Shown here piece after piece: positions 26,301-36,877 of a stretch of 64,000 nt of DNA. Source of the stretch: Hyphomicrobiales bacterium (GTDB lineage: Bacteria; Pseudomonadota; Alphaproteobacteria; Rhizobiales; Beijerinckiaceae); the NCBI GenBank assembly GCA_028869185.1, contig JAGWTA010000001.1, positions 213,192-277,191 on the forward strand. The letters run 5' to 3'. Position numbers and translations under genes: made by a program. The notes under the pieces are model-generated. The model saw nothing but the letters and a program-made list of their open reading frames with translations, searched no databases and was not told the DNA's origin. Numbering within the stretch: position 1 is the first letter of the stretch; every line of letters starts with the position of its first letter.

Positions 26301-26761
26301 TGCAATATTTGCCGCAGCTTGCGGCTGAGGCGCGCGCGCAGGCGAGCGCTGATTACCTGTCCGCGTCCGCGCCGTTTTTGACAGAGCTAGAACGCGCCAA
26401 TGTCGCCAGCGCTGCGCTTGCGACGCTGGCTGCGCCGCAGCTGGCTGCATTGTTCGGCGAACATTCGCGCGCTGAGGTTGCGCTTGCCGCCAGTCTTGCT
26501 CGGCCCGGCGCCCCGCCGCGCGAGCTTCTCGGACGCATCGATCGCCTCGCGGAAGTCGGCGATGAAATCTGGTTCGCCGATTTCAAGACCGGCGCGCCGC
26601 ATCAAAGCGTCGCCTATATCGGGCAGATGGCTTTGTATGGCGCTGCCCTCGCGGCCCTGTATCCCGGCCGGCGCCAGCGCGCCTTTCTCGTATGGACGCA
26701 GGGGCCGCATATTGAGGAAATTGCGCACGAACAGCTCGAAAGCGCGCTTGCCGCGCTCTGA
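23357..26761 (+). CDS. addA: AddA subunit of the AddAB helicase-nuclease
   Basis: A 1134-residue UvrD/RecB-type 3'-5' helicase with a C-terminal nuclease. Helicase motif I is S-A-N-A-G-S-G-K-T-H, motif II L-V-D-E-A-Q-D-T-S, and motif VI Y-V-A-M-T-R-A-E-E-R-L. The nuclease motif is I-W-F-A-D-F-K-T-G near the C-terminus. A GTG start at 23357 overlaps the addB stop as GTGA, the typical coupled arrangement. The frame is open 14 codons further upstream but those are Arg-rich and unlike the family. Confidence 0.96.
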   Translation: MSVDPLSFVRAKQRRASNPQASAWVSANAGSGKTHVLTQRVVRLLLSGVQPNRLVCLTFTRAAAANMTTRVFDLLAKWALLDDDALREAILDTGATPPRDLDEARRLFARAVETPGGLKIQTIHAFCERLLHLFPFEAGAPAGFRVLEDIERAELMAQARTRALSAAVAGEGPLAAAMQILAEETAEGGFRTVVTQALQRPQVLLDERALESLRAALDLRQDDSVASLSAQILDDGFGPATWPGLIAAFEAGSPTDCEQAAKLKQAQAHYPGEEAVQAYLSIFLTGGKVRKRVATQTVGDQHPDLPAQLQAEAARVLDLHDKLLAARAYRRTSALILIARDILRHYDTLKRLRAVLDFDDLIAQTRRLLSQHNAASWVMYKLDGGVDHILVDEAQDTSRAQWEILEALEREFSSGAGRNPRPRTFFAVGDEKQSIFSFQGAEPAAFAENRHRFQKRIQGAGAVFEPVTLDQSFRSAPTILAAVDAVATHPAVIDGLRLDRTEGLPRHIAVKGELQGLVEIWPPMTTEEAPPPESWVLPLDLPREDSGVVRLARKIAQKIGSLTNPNSLERVAGKNGPRAISPGDIMILVRRRDAFFEAMVRALKEAGIPVAGADRLSVADHIAVLDLVAAARAALAPDDDLSLANVLKSPLCGLDDDDLIALAPQRGKHSLWWMLRQSVEPRHQAVAEKIANWRKLAGLVRPYDFFMRLLGPERGRHAMLARLGPEANDAIDELLALALAHERQEAPSLAAFAQGVEALSLTVKRDMEAAGGQVRVMTAHAAKGLEAKVVFMPDTCSKPSRNNAPKIFDLAGPQGETLIWAPRKKDDPAIAANARAASERATDDEYRRLLYVAMTRAEERLYIAGHCSTKPVDGSWYPLMLAALKELSEEFDDPLAAGQKILRMGEGMIAFEKADAEAAGGAPAPFPAWLYRPAPVEREAPPPLRPSSALAGADSLDEREAQLPETRAAHARETGLLIHALLQYLPQLAAEARAQASADYLSASAPFLTELERANVASAALATLAAPQLAALFGEHSRAEVALAASLARPGAPPRELLGRIDRLAEVGDEIWFADFKTGAPHQSVAYIGQMALYGAALAALYPGRRQRAFLVWTQGPHIEEIAHEQLESALAAL

Positions 26762-26841
26762 AAGCCGGACGGGCTTGCCAGAGCCCGTTGTTTGCGCCTT
26801 TATGCCGCATCTCCCCAAAAACCAGAACGCGACGAGGAAAC

Positions 26842-28275
26842 ATGTATCCGCAAGTCAAGATGTATATCGACGGGCAATGGGTCGACGGCTCCGAGGGCAA
26901 AAGCGAACCGGTGCTCAACCCTGCGACGGGTCAGCCCATCGGCTCCGTGCCGCACGCCTCCCGGGCCGACCTCGACCGCGCGCTGGAATCCGCGCGCAAG
27001 GGCTTCGAGACCTGGCGCAAAACGTCGGCCGATACGCGTTACAAGACATTGCGCAAGGCGGCGGACATCATTCGGTCGCGTGCAGCCGACATCGGCAAGA
27101 TCATGACGCTCGAACAGGGCAAGCCGGCTGTTGAAGGCGCAGGCGAAGCTATGCTCGCCGGCGACATCATGGACTGGTGCGGCGAGGAAGCGCGCCGCGC
27201 CTACGGCCGCGTCATCCCTCCGCGCGCGGGGAATGTCGCGCAGCTCGTCATCAAGGAGCCGGTTGGGCCTGTCGCGGCGTTCACGCCGTGGAATTTTCCC
27301 ATCAATCAGGCCGTGCGCAAGATTTCCCCTGCGCTCGCCGCTGGCTGTTCGATCATCGTGAAGGGCCCGGAAGAAACGCCTGCCAGCTGCATGGAGCTCG
27401 TGCGCGCCTACGCCGACGCTGGCGTTCCGCCGGGCGTCGTCAATCTCGTCTTCGGCGTTCCTGCCGAAGTTTCGGCCTATCTCATTCCGCACCCGGTCAT
27501 CCGCAAGATCAGCTTCACGGGCTCGACGCCGGTCGGCAAGCATCTCGCCGCCATGGCGGGACAGCACATGAAGCGCATGACGATGGAGTTGGGCGGTCAC
27601 GCGCCCGCCATCGTTTTTGATGACGCCGATGTCGACGCCGCCGTGAAGATTCTCGCGTCCAACAAATTCCGCAACGCCGGTCAGGTTTGCGTCGCGCCGA
27701 CGCGTTTCATGGTGCAGGACGCGGTTTACGACACGTTTGTCGAGAAATTCACGGCCTTCGCCAAAGCGCTGAAGGTGGGCGACGGCCTGCAGAAGGACAC
27801 GCGCATGGGCCCGCTCGCAAACATGCGGCGCGTCGAGGCGATGGAAACGCTCACCGCCGACGCCGTGCAGCGCGGCGCAACCGTCCGCACGGGCGGCAAG
27901 CGCATCGGCAATGAAGGTTTCTTCTTCGAGCCGACCGTGCTGACGGACGTGCCGCAGGAAGCGCGCATCATGTCCGAAGAGCCGTTCGGGCCCATCGCGC
28001 CGATCGCGCGGTTTTCGTCCTATGATGATGTCATCAAGGAAGCCAATCGCTTGCCCTTCGGTCTGGCGGCCTATGCCTACACGCGTTCGGCCAAAACGGC
28101 GGCCTCGCTCGGCGCTGACGTCGAGAGCGGCATGGTGTCGATCAACCACCACGGGCTCGCGCTGCCGGAAGTGCCCTTCGGCGGCATCAAGGATTCGGGG
28201 CAGGGGTCAGAAGGCGGCCTCGAAATCCTCGAAGCTTATCTGACGCCGAAATTCGTCACGCAGGCGAATATCTGA
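26842..28275 (+). CDS. NAD(P)-dependent aldehyde dehydrogenase, succinate-semialdehyde dehydrogenase-like
   Basis: A 477-residue aldehyde dehydrogenase. Conserved motifs are F-T-P-W-N-F-P-I-N (cofactor loop), G-S-T-P-V-G, catalytic Glu in M-E-L-G-G-H-A-P and catalytic Cys in N-A-G-Q-V-C-V-A-P-T-R. The sequence type is that of the GabD/succinate-semialdehyde dehydrogenase group, but substrate range in this family is wide. ATG 26842 follows GACGAGGAAA. A hairpin at 28284-28311 lies just after the stop. Confidence 0.85.
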   Translation: MYPQVKMYIDGQWVDGSEGKSEPVLNPATGQPIGSVPHASRADLDRALESARKGFETWRKTSADTRYKTLRKAADIIRSRAADIGKIMTLEQGKPAVEGAGEAMLAGDIMDWCGEEARRAYGRVIPPRAGNVAQLVIKEPVGPVAAFTPWNFPINQAVRKISPALAAGCSIIVKGPEETPASCMELVRAYADAGVPPGVVNLVFGVPAEVSAYLIPHPVIRKISFTGSTPVGKHLAAMAGQHMKRMTMELGGHAPAIVFDDADVDAAVKILASNKFRNAGQVCVAPTRFMVQDAVYDTFVEKFTAFAKALKVGDGLQKDTRMGPLANMRRVEAMETLTADAVQRGATVRTGGKRIGNEGFFFEPTVLTDVPQEARIMSEEPFGPIAPIARFSSYDDVIKEANRLPFGLAAYAYTRSAKTAASLGADVESGMVSINHHGLALPEVPFGGIKDSGQGSEGGLEILEAYLTPKFVTQANI

Positions 28276-28283
28276 ATTCAAGG

Positions 28284-28320
28284 CAGCCGCCGTCCGCATC
28301 GGCGGCGGCTGTTGTTCATT
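28284..28320 (+). terminator. Probable rho-independent terminator after the aldehyde dehydrogenase gene
   Basis: CAGCCGCCG (28284-28292) pairs perfectly with CGGCGGCTG (28303-28311) across a ten-base loop, and a T-rich stretch, TTGTTCATTATTTG, follows. It is nine bases after the stop codon. Confidence 0.6.
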
Positions 28321-28359
28321 ATTTGTTCTCAATGCGCGAATCGTGCTAAGCCGTTGCGC

Positions 28360-29538
28360 ATGGACCGCCAGCTCTTCCTTTTCGCCGGGGCGCCAGTGCG
28401 GGCGATCGACGCGGCAGCGCTCGCCTTTCTGCTCGGCCTCGTGCTGCTCGTCGCGCTTTTCGTCGTGCTCTGGCGCGGCGGCAAGGCGCGCGCAGCGGAG
28501 GCGGCCGCCGCCGCCGAACGCCAGCGCGAACTCGACGACAAGATGGCCGAACTCAATCGCGCCAGCGCCGAGCTTGCCGGCAATATGAAAATGGCGACCG
28601 AGATGCTCGGCGCGCGCCAAAACGATCTTGCGGGTTTCGTCACCGAGCGTCTCGACAAGGTCTCTGCGCGCATGGGGCAGGGCATCGAGCAGGCGGCGCG
28701 CCAGCAGCAGGACACGCTTGGAAAACTCAATGAGCGTCTCGCGGTGATCGACGCTGCGCAAAACCGCTTGCAAGGGCTGACGCAGGAAGTCGTGGGGCTC
28801 AAGGACATTCTCGCCAACAAGCAGGCGCGCGGCGCCTATGGTCAGGGGCGCATGGAGGCCATCGTGCGCGATGGGCTGCCGCCCGGCCATTACGAATTTC
28901 AGTTCACGCTGGAGCAAACGCGCGTGCGCCCCGATTGCATCGTGCGGCTGCCGGGCGACGATCGCGTGCTGGTGGTGGACGCCAAATTTCCGCTCGAAAG
29001 CTTCACCGCCTATCGCGAAGCGCAGGATGAGGAAACGCGCAAGCGCGCAGGTCAGATGGTGCGCGCCGATGTCGGCCGCCACGTGAAGGACGTAGCTGAC
29101 AAATATCTTATCCCTGGCGTGACGCAGGACATGGCTGTTCTGTTCGTGCCGTCCGAGGCCGTTTATGCGGACCTTTGCGAGTTTTTCGACGATGTCGTGC
29201 AAAAGGCCCATCGGGCGCGGGTGATCGTCGTTTCGCCTTCGCTGTTGATGATGGCGATTCAGGTGATGCAGTCGCTTGTGCGCGATGCGCGCGTACGCGA
29301 GCAGGCGCATATCATTCAGGTGGAAGTGCAGCGCCTCGCAGAAGACGTGCGTCGGCTGCGCGAACGCGTCGGAAAGCTGGATCAGCATTTCCGCCAGGCG
29401 CAGGACGATGTCGCCGGCATCCTGACTTCGGCCGACAAGATCGGCAAACGTGGCGAAAAGATCGATGCGCTGGACTTTTCAGAAAACGCGCCCGCGCAAC
29501 CCGACCTTTTGCGCACGCCGAGGACGGCGGCGGAATAG
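28360..29538 (+). CDS. rmuC: DNA recombination protein RmuC
   Basis: A 392-residue protein with an N-terminal membrane helix (AALAFLLGLVLLVALFVVLW), a coiled-coil segment (residues about 40-140) and the RmuC nuclease-like core, with R-P-D-C-I-V-R-L-P and V-V-D-A-K-F-P-L-E-S-F. RmuC limits inversions at short repeats and has lately been linked to phage restriction in some bacteria. ATG 28360 is chosen because it starts right before the membrane segment. The open frame to 28312 overlaps the terminator tail. Confidence 0.9.
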   Translation: MDRQLFLFAGAPVRAIDAAALAFLLGLVLLVALFVVLWRGGKARAAEAAAAAERQRELDDKMAELNRASAELAGNMKMATEMLGARQNDLAGFVTERLDKVSARMGQGIEQAARQQQDTLGKLNERLAVIDAAQNRLQGLTQEVVGLKDILANKQARGAYGQGRMEAIVRDGLPPGHYEFQFTLEQTRVRPDCIVRLPGDDRVLVVDAKFPLESFTAYREAQDEETRKRAGQMVRADVGRHVKDVADKYLIPGVTQDMAVLFVPSEAVYADLCEFFDDVVQKAHRARVIVVSPSLLMMAIQVMQSLVRDARVREQAHIIQVEVQRLAEDVRRLRERVGKLDQHFRQAQDDVAGILTSADKIGKRGEKIDALDFSENAPAQPDLLRTPRTAAE

Positions 29539-29621
29539 GCGACTGCAAGCGCTGGCGTCGTTCAGCCGGCGCATGGCGCAATCGCAGGCGTTCGCAACGC
29601 CGCGCGCCGCGCGCGCCTCGT

Positions 29622-30764
29622 TTACCGCCCCACAAGCCCCCGCGCCACGATCAGCCGCATGATTTCGTTTGTGCCTTCGAGAATTTGATGCACGCGCAAG
29701 TCGCGCACGATTTTTTCGATGCCGTAATCGGACAGATATCCATAACCGCCGTGCAATTGCAGGGCGGCGTTTGCGACGTCGAATCCCTTGTCGGTTGTGA
29801 ATTTCTTGGCCATGGCGCAAAGGCGCGTGGCGTCGGGCGATTTGGCGTCGAGCGCGCTGGCCGCCCGCCACAGAAACGTGCGTGCGGCTTCAAGATCGAT
29901 CGCCATATCCGCAAGCTTGAACTGTAGCGCCTGAAACTCGTCGAGCCTTTTGCCGAAGGCCTTGCGCTCGCTCATATAGGCGACGGCCTTGTCCAGAGCC
30001 GCCTGCGCGCCGCCGAGCGAACAGGCCGCGATATTGAGGCGCCCGCCGTCCAGCCCCGCCATGGCGATCTTGAAGCCGACGCCTTCCGGCCCGATCCGGT
30101 TTTCCACCGGCACACGGCATTTATCGAAAATCACAGCGCGCGTCGGCTGCGCGTTCCAACCCATCTTCTTTTCGTTCGCGCCGAAGGAGAGCCCCGGCGT
30201 TCCTCCCGGCACGACGATGGTGGAGACGCCCTTGGGGCCATCCTCGCCCGTGCGCGCCATAACGACATAGAAATCGTGCGGGTTGCCAGCGCCGGAAATG
30301 AACTGTTTCTGGCCGCTCAGCACATAATGGTCGCCCTCGCGCACCGCGCGCGTGCGCAGCGCGGCGGCGTCCGATCCTGCGCCCGGCTCGGTCAGGCAAT
30401 AGGAGGCGAGCTTGTCCATCGAGGTCAGCGATGGCAGCCATTTCCTGCGCTGTTCGTCGGACGCAAAGGCGTCGATCATCCACGCGCACATATTGTGGAT
30501 GGAAATATAGGAGGCGACGGCCGGGCAACCGGTCGACAGCGCCTCGAAAATCAGCGCGGCGTCAAAGCGCGTAAGCCCGGAGCCTCCGACATCCTCGCGA
30601 ATGTAAATGCCGCCCATGCCGAGCGCGGCGGCCGCGCGCAGCGTATCGACGGGGAAATGCTTTTTCTCGTCCCATTCCAGCGCATGCGGCGCCAGCCTCT
30701 CTTGCGCAAATGCGAGCGCCATGTCGCGAATGGCGCTTTGGTCTTCCGTCAGGTCGAAATTCAT
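29622..30764 (-). CDS. Acyl-CoA dehydrogenase, isobutyryl-CoA dehydrogenase-like
   Basis: A 380-residue FAD flavoprotein that introduces a 2,3-double bond into acyl-CoA. Family signatures are C-L-T-E-P-G-A-G-S-D, G-x-K-x-F-I-S-G-A-G, Q-L-H-G-G-Y-G-Y and the C-terminal I-L-E-G-T-N-E-I-M-R. The sequence is of the ACAD8/isobutyryl-CoA type of valine breakdown. No other valine-pathway gene is adjacent, so substrate assignment is tentative. Confidence 0.85.
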   Translation of the reverse strand: MNFDLTEDQSAIRDMALAFAQERLAPHALEWDEKKHFPVDTLRAAAALGMGGIYIREDVGGSGLTRFDAALIFEALSTGCPAVASYISIHNMCAWMIDAFASDEQRRKWLPSLTSMDKLASYCLTEPGAGSDAAALRTRAVREGDHYVLSGQKQFISGAGNPHDFYVVMARTGEDGPKGVSTIVVPGGTPGLSFGANEKKMGWNAQPTRAVIFDKCRVPVENRIGPEGVGFKIAMAGLDGGRLNIAACSLGGAQAALDKAVAYMSERKAFGKRLDEFQALQFKLADMAIDLEAARTFLWRAASALDAKSPDATRLCAMAKKFTTDKGFDVANAALQLHGGYGYLSDYGIEKIVRDLRVHQILEGTNEIMRLIVARGLVGR

Positions 30765-30865
30765 GGCGTTTCCTCTGCATAACTCGTCGCAAAAAATGCC
30801 GCGTTGCGCCAGCGCGCCTTAAGTCGGCCATTTTACTTTTGCGGCTGCACAGCCGAAAAAGCCGC

Positions 30866-31291
30866 ATGATCGAGATCACGCCCGGCGTCTTTGTCGACCC
30901 CGCCCATATCGAGGAACGTTTCGTGCGCGCCTCCGGTCCCGGCGGCCAGAACGTCAACAAATTGTCGAGCGCAGTCGAATTGCGTTTCAACCTTGCGGCG
31001 GCGCTCTATCTGCCGGAAGCGATGTGCTGGCGGCTCGGCGCCCTCGCGGGCCGAAGGCTGAACAAGGATGGCTTCATCGTCATCCAGGCGCAAAGCTTCC
31101 GCACGCAGGAACGCAACCGGGCCGACGCGATGGGCCGTCTTGCCGAAATGTTCAGGCTGGCCGCAGAGCCGCCCCCGCCGCCGCGCAAGAAAACCCGGGC
31201 GCCGCGCTCGGCGCACAAGGCGCGGCTGACCGCCAAGAAAGTGCGCTCTGGCCACAAGGCCTTGCGCAAAAGTCCGCGGGGCGATGATTAA
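30866..31291 (+). CDS. arfB: Alternative ribosome-rescue peptidyl-tRNA hydrolase ArfB
   Basis: A 141-residue release-factor-like protein that hydrolyses peptidyl-tRNA on stalled ribosomes. The catalytic G-G-Q motif is at residues 26-28 in S-G-P-G-G-Q-N-V-N-K. The C-terminal tail is Lys/Arg-rich, as needed to sit in the empty mRNA channel. The usual ArfB length is about 140. An upstream open stretch to 30710 is antisense to the acyl-CoA dehydrogenase start, so ATG 30866 is preferred. Confidence 0.93.
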   Translation: MIEITPGVFVDPAHIEERFVRASGPGGQNVNKLSSAVELRFNLAAALYLPEAMCWRLGALAGRRLNKDGFIVIQAQSFRTQERNRADAMGRLAEMFRLAAEPPPPPRKKTRAPRSAHKARLTAKKVRSGHKALRKSPRGDD

Positions 31292-31418
31292 GGTTGCCTG
31301 GGCATTAACCGCAATGCAAAAACATGTCGCCTGTGGCGCTGTTTCTACAGTTTCGCGCTGGGTAGCCTTGTAGGCTGGCGGTGGGCGCAATCCGCGCTTG
31401 CTCAAACCGTCCGGGCCT

Positions 31419-32636
31419 ATGTCCGACCGCCAACGCCAACCTCTAGACGCTCCGGCGACGGAAGCGGCCCATATCGTGACCCGGCTTGCCATCGCGCTGC
31501 TGCTGATCGCGACGCCGGTCGCCTCGATCGCCACGCGCAGAGCGATTTACGTGCTGGCGCCTGTCGGCGTGGTGCTGACGCTGATCGCCTGGCTGCTCGC
31601 GCCCGGCGACCGTGGCCCGCGCGAATTGCGCCGCGCCATGTTTTCCACGCTCGGCCTCCTGTCGATCTTCCTCACCATCTGGGCAGCCGCCTCGCTCCTG
31701 TGGACGCCGTTCGTGGTCGGCCCGACGGAGCGTTTTGCCAAGACGGCGAGCATTTTCGCATTGACGGCGGTCGCCGCCGCGTTGCTGCCCGAGCGCACGC
31801 GCACATCCAATCTCTATCTTTTGCCCATTGGCGCTGCCGCCGGGTCCATTGCGTTGATTGCATTGGTATTTTTCGGGCCGAGACTGGCGGTCAACCGCTT
31901 CGATCCGGAATTTTCGCTGATGTTGCGCGCCGCCTACAGTATCGCGCTGCTGGGCTGGCCGGCGCTTGGCGCTCTTGCGATCCGCCAGAAGCCGCAGGCC
32001 GCAGTGGCGCTCGCCTTCATCATGGCGGCCGCCATCGCGGTTACGCGCGATCCGCTGGCCTATGCTGCGGTCCTGCTCGCTGCGGGCGTTTTCGTCGCAG
32101 CAATCTACGATGTGCGACGCACGGGCTTCTGGCTCGGCAACGCGCTCGCCGCGCTTATGCTGGCCGCGCCGTTGGCCGCTCTGGCGGTTTCGGCGCTTGC
32201 GCCGCACGTCGAGTTTTTGCGCCCCGCCGCCGCCTGGGGCGATGTGCTGACGCGCGACGGTCTGCTGCGCGCGTTGATCGGCCATGGCTATGATTCGGCC
32301 AGACTGGGCGTGCAGCAAGGGTATCTCGATCGCGCGGTCCCCCAATCCATTCTGTTTGAAGTGTGGTTTGAGCTGGGCGTCGTCGGCGCGCTGGCCATGG
32401 CTTTCGTGCTGAAGCGCGCTGCCAGCCTGTCGGCAGCCGCGCCAAACGGCATGGCTCCGTATCTTCTGGCGGGACTGACAGCCACCTTCGCGCTATGCGC
32501 CTTCGGGCTCGGCGTTGCGCCGGTTTGGTGGGCGACGCTGCTGGCGCTGGCTGGTTTCGCTTTCGCCCTGTTGCGCCACGGCCATCCGCGCAAGACGCGG
32601 CACGGCCCGCAAATCAAGACGCAGACCTTCCCCTGA
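31419..32636 (+). CDS. O-antigen-ligase-like (Wzy/WaaL) membrane protein
   Basis: A 405-residue polytopic membrane protein with about ten hydrophobic segments. A larger periplasmic loop contains D-G-L-L-R-A-L-I-G-H-G-Y-D-S-A-R, resembling the G-x-G-x-x-S loop motif of the Wzy_C/WaaL O-antigen polymerase-ligase superfamily. No other polysaccharide gene is next to it. It would join or polymerise lipid-linked glycans at the periplasmic face. The fold assignment is good; which glycan is unknown. Confidence 0.7.
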   Translation: MSDRQRQPLDAPATEAAHIVTRLAIALLLIATPVASIATRRAIYVLAPVGVVLTLIAWLLAPGDRGPRELRRAMFSTLGLLSIFLTIWAAASLLWTPFVVGPTERFAKTASIFALTAVAAALLPERTRTSNLYLLPIGAAAGSIALIALVFFGPRLAVNRFDPEFSLMLRAAYSIALLGWPALGALAIRQKPQAAVALAFIMAAAIAVTRDPLAYAAVLLAAGVFVAAIYDVRRTGFWLGNALAALMLAAPLAALAVSALAPHVEFLRPAAAWGDVLTRDGLLRALIGHGYDSARLGVQQGYLDRAVPQSILFEVWFELGVVGALAMAFVLKRAASLSAAAPNGMAPYLLAGLTATFALCAFGLGVAPVWWATLLALAGFAFALLRHGHPRKTRHGPQIKTQTFP

Positions 32637-32660
32637 CGCGCTTGTCGGCGCAGCGTTCGC

Positions 32661-34466
<1,806 letters not shown>

Positions 34467-34504
34467 ACTCTCGCATGGCCGATTGCGCCGCCCCGATCAA
34501 GCCT

Positions 34505-35836
34505 TCAGGCGTGTTTGCTTTCCAGCGCCGGATCATGGCCGAGGATCAGCGTCAGCACGCCTGCGCCGATCATGAACGCGCCGAGCACAGCGAAGGCCAA
34601 CGCGTTGGCGCTCGCCTGATCGGCCGCCAGGTGGGCGCTGATGGCGTTGTCCTTGATCCAGCCGACGAGATAGGGCCCGACAAAGCCGCCCAGATTGCCG
34701 ATGGCGTTGATCAGCGCGATGCCGCCCGCGGCCGCCGCGCCGGTCAGCATGGCGGTCGGCAGCGTCCAGAATGTCGGGAGCGCACAAAAAGTGCCGACCG
34801 ATCCCACCGTCATCGCAGCCATGGCGAGCAGCGGGTCTTTCATATAGGCCCCCACGATCAGACCGAGACCGCCGAGGATCGCCGGCAACGCCACATGCCA
34901 TACGCGCTCGCGCGTGGCGTCGGAATGGCGCGCCCAGGGGACCATGGCGAGCGCGCTGATGAGATAGGGCGCGGCGACGGCAAAACCCGTCTGCCCGATG
35001 GTCAGTCCAAAGCCCTTGACGATCTGCGGGATCCAGAAGCCGAAACCGTAAAGCCCGACAACGACGCCAAAATAGACAAGCGCAAGCCCGATGACGCGCG
35101 GATTCGTGAGCGCCTGTCCGAGCGTGTAGGTGCGTACTGCTTCGCGATTGGCGCGGTCAGCTTCGAGATGGCTCAGCACGGCGCTCTTTTCCGCGTCCGT
35201 CAGCCAGTTCGCTTGCTGCGGGCCGTCGTCGAGATAGAAGAACACAACGACGCCGAGAATGATGGCCGGCAGCGCTTCCAGAATGAACAGCCATTGCCAG
35301 CCGGCCAGTCCAGCAACGCCGCCCATTGTATTCAAAATCCAGCTCGAGATCGGCGCTCCAATGGCGGAACTCAAGGGAATGGCGACCATGAAGAGGCCGA
35401 CGATTTTGGCCCGTTCGGCCGATGTCCACCAATAGGTCAGATACAGGATGATGCCGGGAAAAAACCCGGCTTCCGCCAGGCCGAGCAGAAAACGCACGAG
35501 GTAAAAACTGCTCGGGCCCTTCACCAGCGCCATCGCGGCCGAGACGATGCCCCACGTCACCATGATGCGCGCAATCCAGATACGCGCGCCCACTTTCTGC
35601 AACATCAGATTCGACGGGACTTCGAACAGAAAATAGCCGGCGAAGAAAATACCGGCGCCAAGCCCGAAAATTTCGGCTGTCAGCGCGAGATCCTTGCTGA
35701 AGGTCAGCGCCGCGAAGCCGAGATTGACCCGGTCCAGGTAGGAAATGAAATAGCAGACGATGAGGAAGGGAATGAGCCTGCTGGCGATCTTGCGCGAGGC
35801 GGATGCCGCAATCTGCGACGGGGCGATTTCCAGCAT
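34505..35836 (-). CDS. MFS transporter, anion:cation symporter (ACS) type
   Basis: A 443-residue permease with about 12 membrane helices. Sequence features such as Y-F-I-S-Y-L-D-R-V-N-L-G-F-A in helix 1 and G-L-A-E-A-G-F-F-P-G-I in helix 4 place it in the ACS family, whose members import organic anions such as tartrate, phthalate, glucarate or hydroxyphenylacetate with protons. No catabolic genes adjoin it, so the substrate is unknown. It is divergent from the MsrQ-like gene, with 156 bases between them. Confidence 0.88.
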   Translation of the reverse strand: MLEIAPSQIAASASRKIASRLIPFLIVCYFISYLDRVNLGFAALTFSKDLALTAEIFGLGAGIFFAGYFLFEVPSNLMLQKVGARIWIARIMVTWGIVSAAMALVKGPSSFYLVRFLLGLAEAGFFPGIILYLTYWWTSAERAKIVGLFMVAIPLSSAIGAPISSWILNTMGGVAGLAGWQWLFILEALPAIILGVVVFFYLDDGPQQANWLTDAEKSAVLSHLEADRANREAVRTYTLGQALTNPRVIGLALVYFGVVVGLYGFGFWIPQIVKGFGLTIGQTGFAVAAPYLISALAMVPWARHSDATRERVWHVALPAILGGLGLIVGAYMKDPLLAMAAMTVGSVGTFCALPTFWTLPTAMLTGAAAAGGIALINAIGNLGGFVGPYLVGWIKDNAISAHLAADQASANALAFAVLGAFMIGAGVLTLILGHDPALESKHA

Positions 35837-35992
35837 GGATTTTTCCTCCGGTTGTTATGCGCTTATTCTTCTCAGGGGATTGTCTTTGAGCGCTGGCGGA
35901 AGGCAGTCGATCATGGAACGGCGCCGGCCCGCAAGAGGCGCCGCGCCCCGCAGCGATGTAACGTCGGTGGCGCGCTTTGCGAAAGGGTATGC

Positions 35993-36847
35993 GTGAACGA
36001 CGTTGCCTCCCCATCCAGACACCGCTTTTCGCGCATGCGCGCCATCGCTGCGATCGGCGCGGCGGCGCCTGCGCTGTGGCTTGCCGCGCGCGCCGGGCTT
36101 GGCGATCTGGGACCGCGCCCGCTGACGGAGGCCATTCATTTCTGCGGACTTTGGGCGCTGCGCCTTCTGGCGTTGACGCTCGCCGTCTCTCCGCTGGCCG
36201 CGCTTATGCGCTGGCCCCGCCTCATCGCTGTGCGTCGTATTCTGGGCGACGCAGTCTTCGCATATGCCGCACTTCATATTGTATTATTCACAGCCGACAA
36301 GATGTTCGACCTGACCGTGGTGGCGCAGGAGATCGTCAAGCGGTTTTATCTTTCGGTCGGCGTCATCGCATTTGTTTTGCTCGTCCCGCTGGCGGCGACA
36401 TCGACGGATGCGGCGGTGCGGCGACTTGGCCCGCACATGTGGCGGCGGTTGCACAAGCTTGTCTACATTGTGGCTGCTCTGGCGCTCGTGCATTTCACAT
36501 TGCAGGTCAAGCTCGACATCTCGGAACCCGTTGCGATGGCGGCGATATTCTTTTTGCTCGCCTTGTTGCGCGCACCGCGCCTGCGCCGCGAGCCTTTGAC
36601 AATTTCTTTCACCATTTTCGCCACGATCATCGCGACTTTCACCGCAATGTTGGCGGAAGCGGGCTGGTTTGCCGCACATGGAGCGCCGTTTTTCGCCGCA
36701 CTTGCGGACAATATGGATTTTTCTGAGGGCGCGCGGCCGGGTTGGGCGCCTGCTGTCGTCGGCGCCGTTTTTGTTGTCCTCGCGTTGTTCGCGCGCTTGA
36801 CGGATCGCGTGCATCTTTCGAAACTCGCGGCCAAGACGTCGCGTTGA
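35993..36847 (+). CDS. MsrQ-like heme-binding ferric-reductase-type membrane protein
   Basis: A 284-residue protein with about seven hydrophobic segments of the ferric-reductase-like transmembrane domain. His95 (A-L-H-I-V-L-F), His154 (R-L-H-K-L-V-Y) and His167 (L-V-H-F-T-L) have the spacing of the heme ligands of MsrQ (YedZ), the quinol-oxidising partner of the molybdenum methionine-sulfoxide reductase MsrP. No msrP is nearby, and the C-terminus is longer than in E. coli MsrQ. A GTG start at 35993 follows GAAAGGG; ATG 36035 is an alternative. It is the first gene of an apparent operon with the MxaD-like and beta-propeller genes, so it may pass electrons to another periplasmic acceptor (inference). 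Confidence 0.8.
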   Translation: MNDVASPSRHRFSRMRAIAAIGAAAPALWLAARAGLGDLGPRPLTEAIHFCGLWALRLLALTLAVSPLAALMRWPRLIAVRRILGDAVFAYAALHIVLFTADKMFDLTVVAQEIVKRFYLSVGVIAFVLLVPLAATSTDAAVRRLGPHMWRRLHKLVYIVAALALVHFTLQVKLDISEPVAMAAIFFLLALLRAPRLRREPLTISFTIFATIIATFTAMLAEAGWFAAHGAPFFAALADNMDFSEGARPGWAPAVVGAVFVVLALFARLTDRVHLSKLAAKTSR

Positions 36848-36877
36848 AGCGGCGCTCGATAGACCGGAGTGAAACGC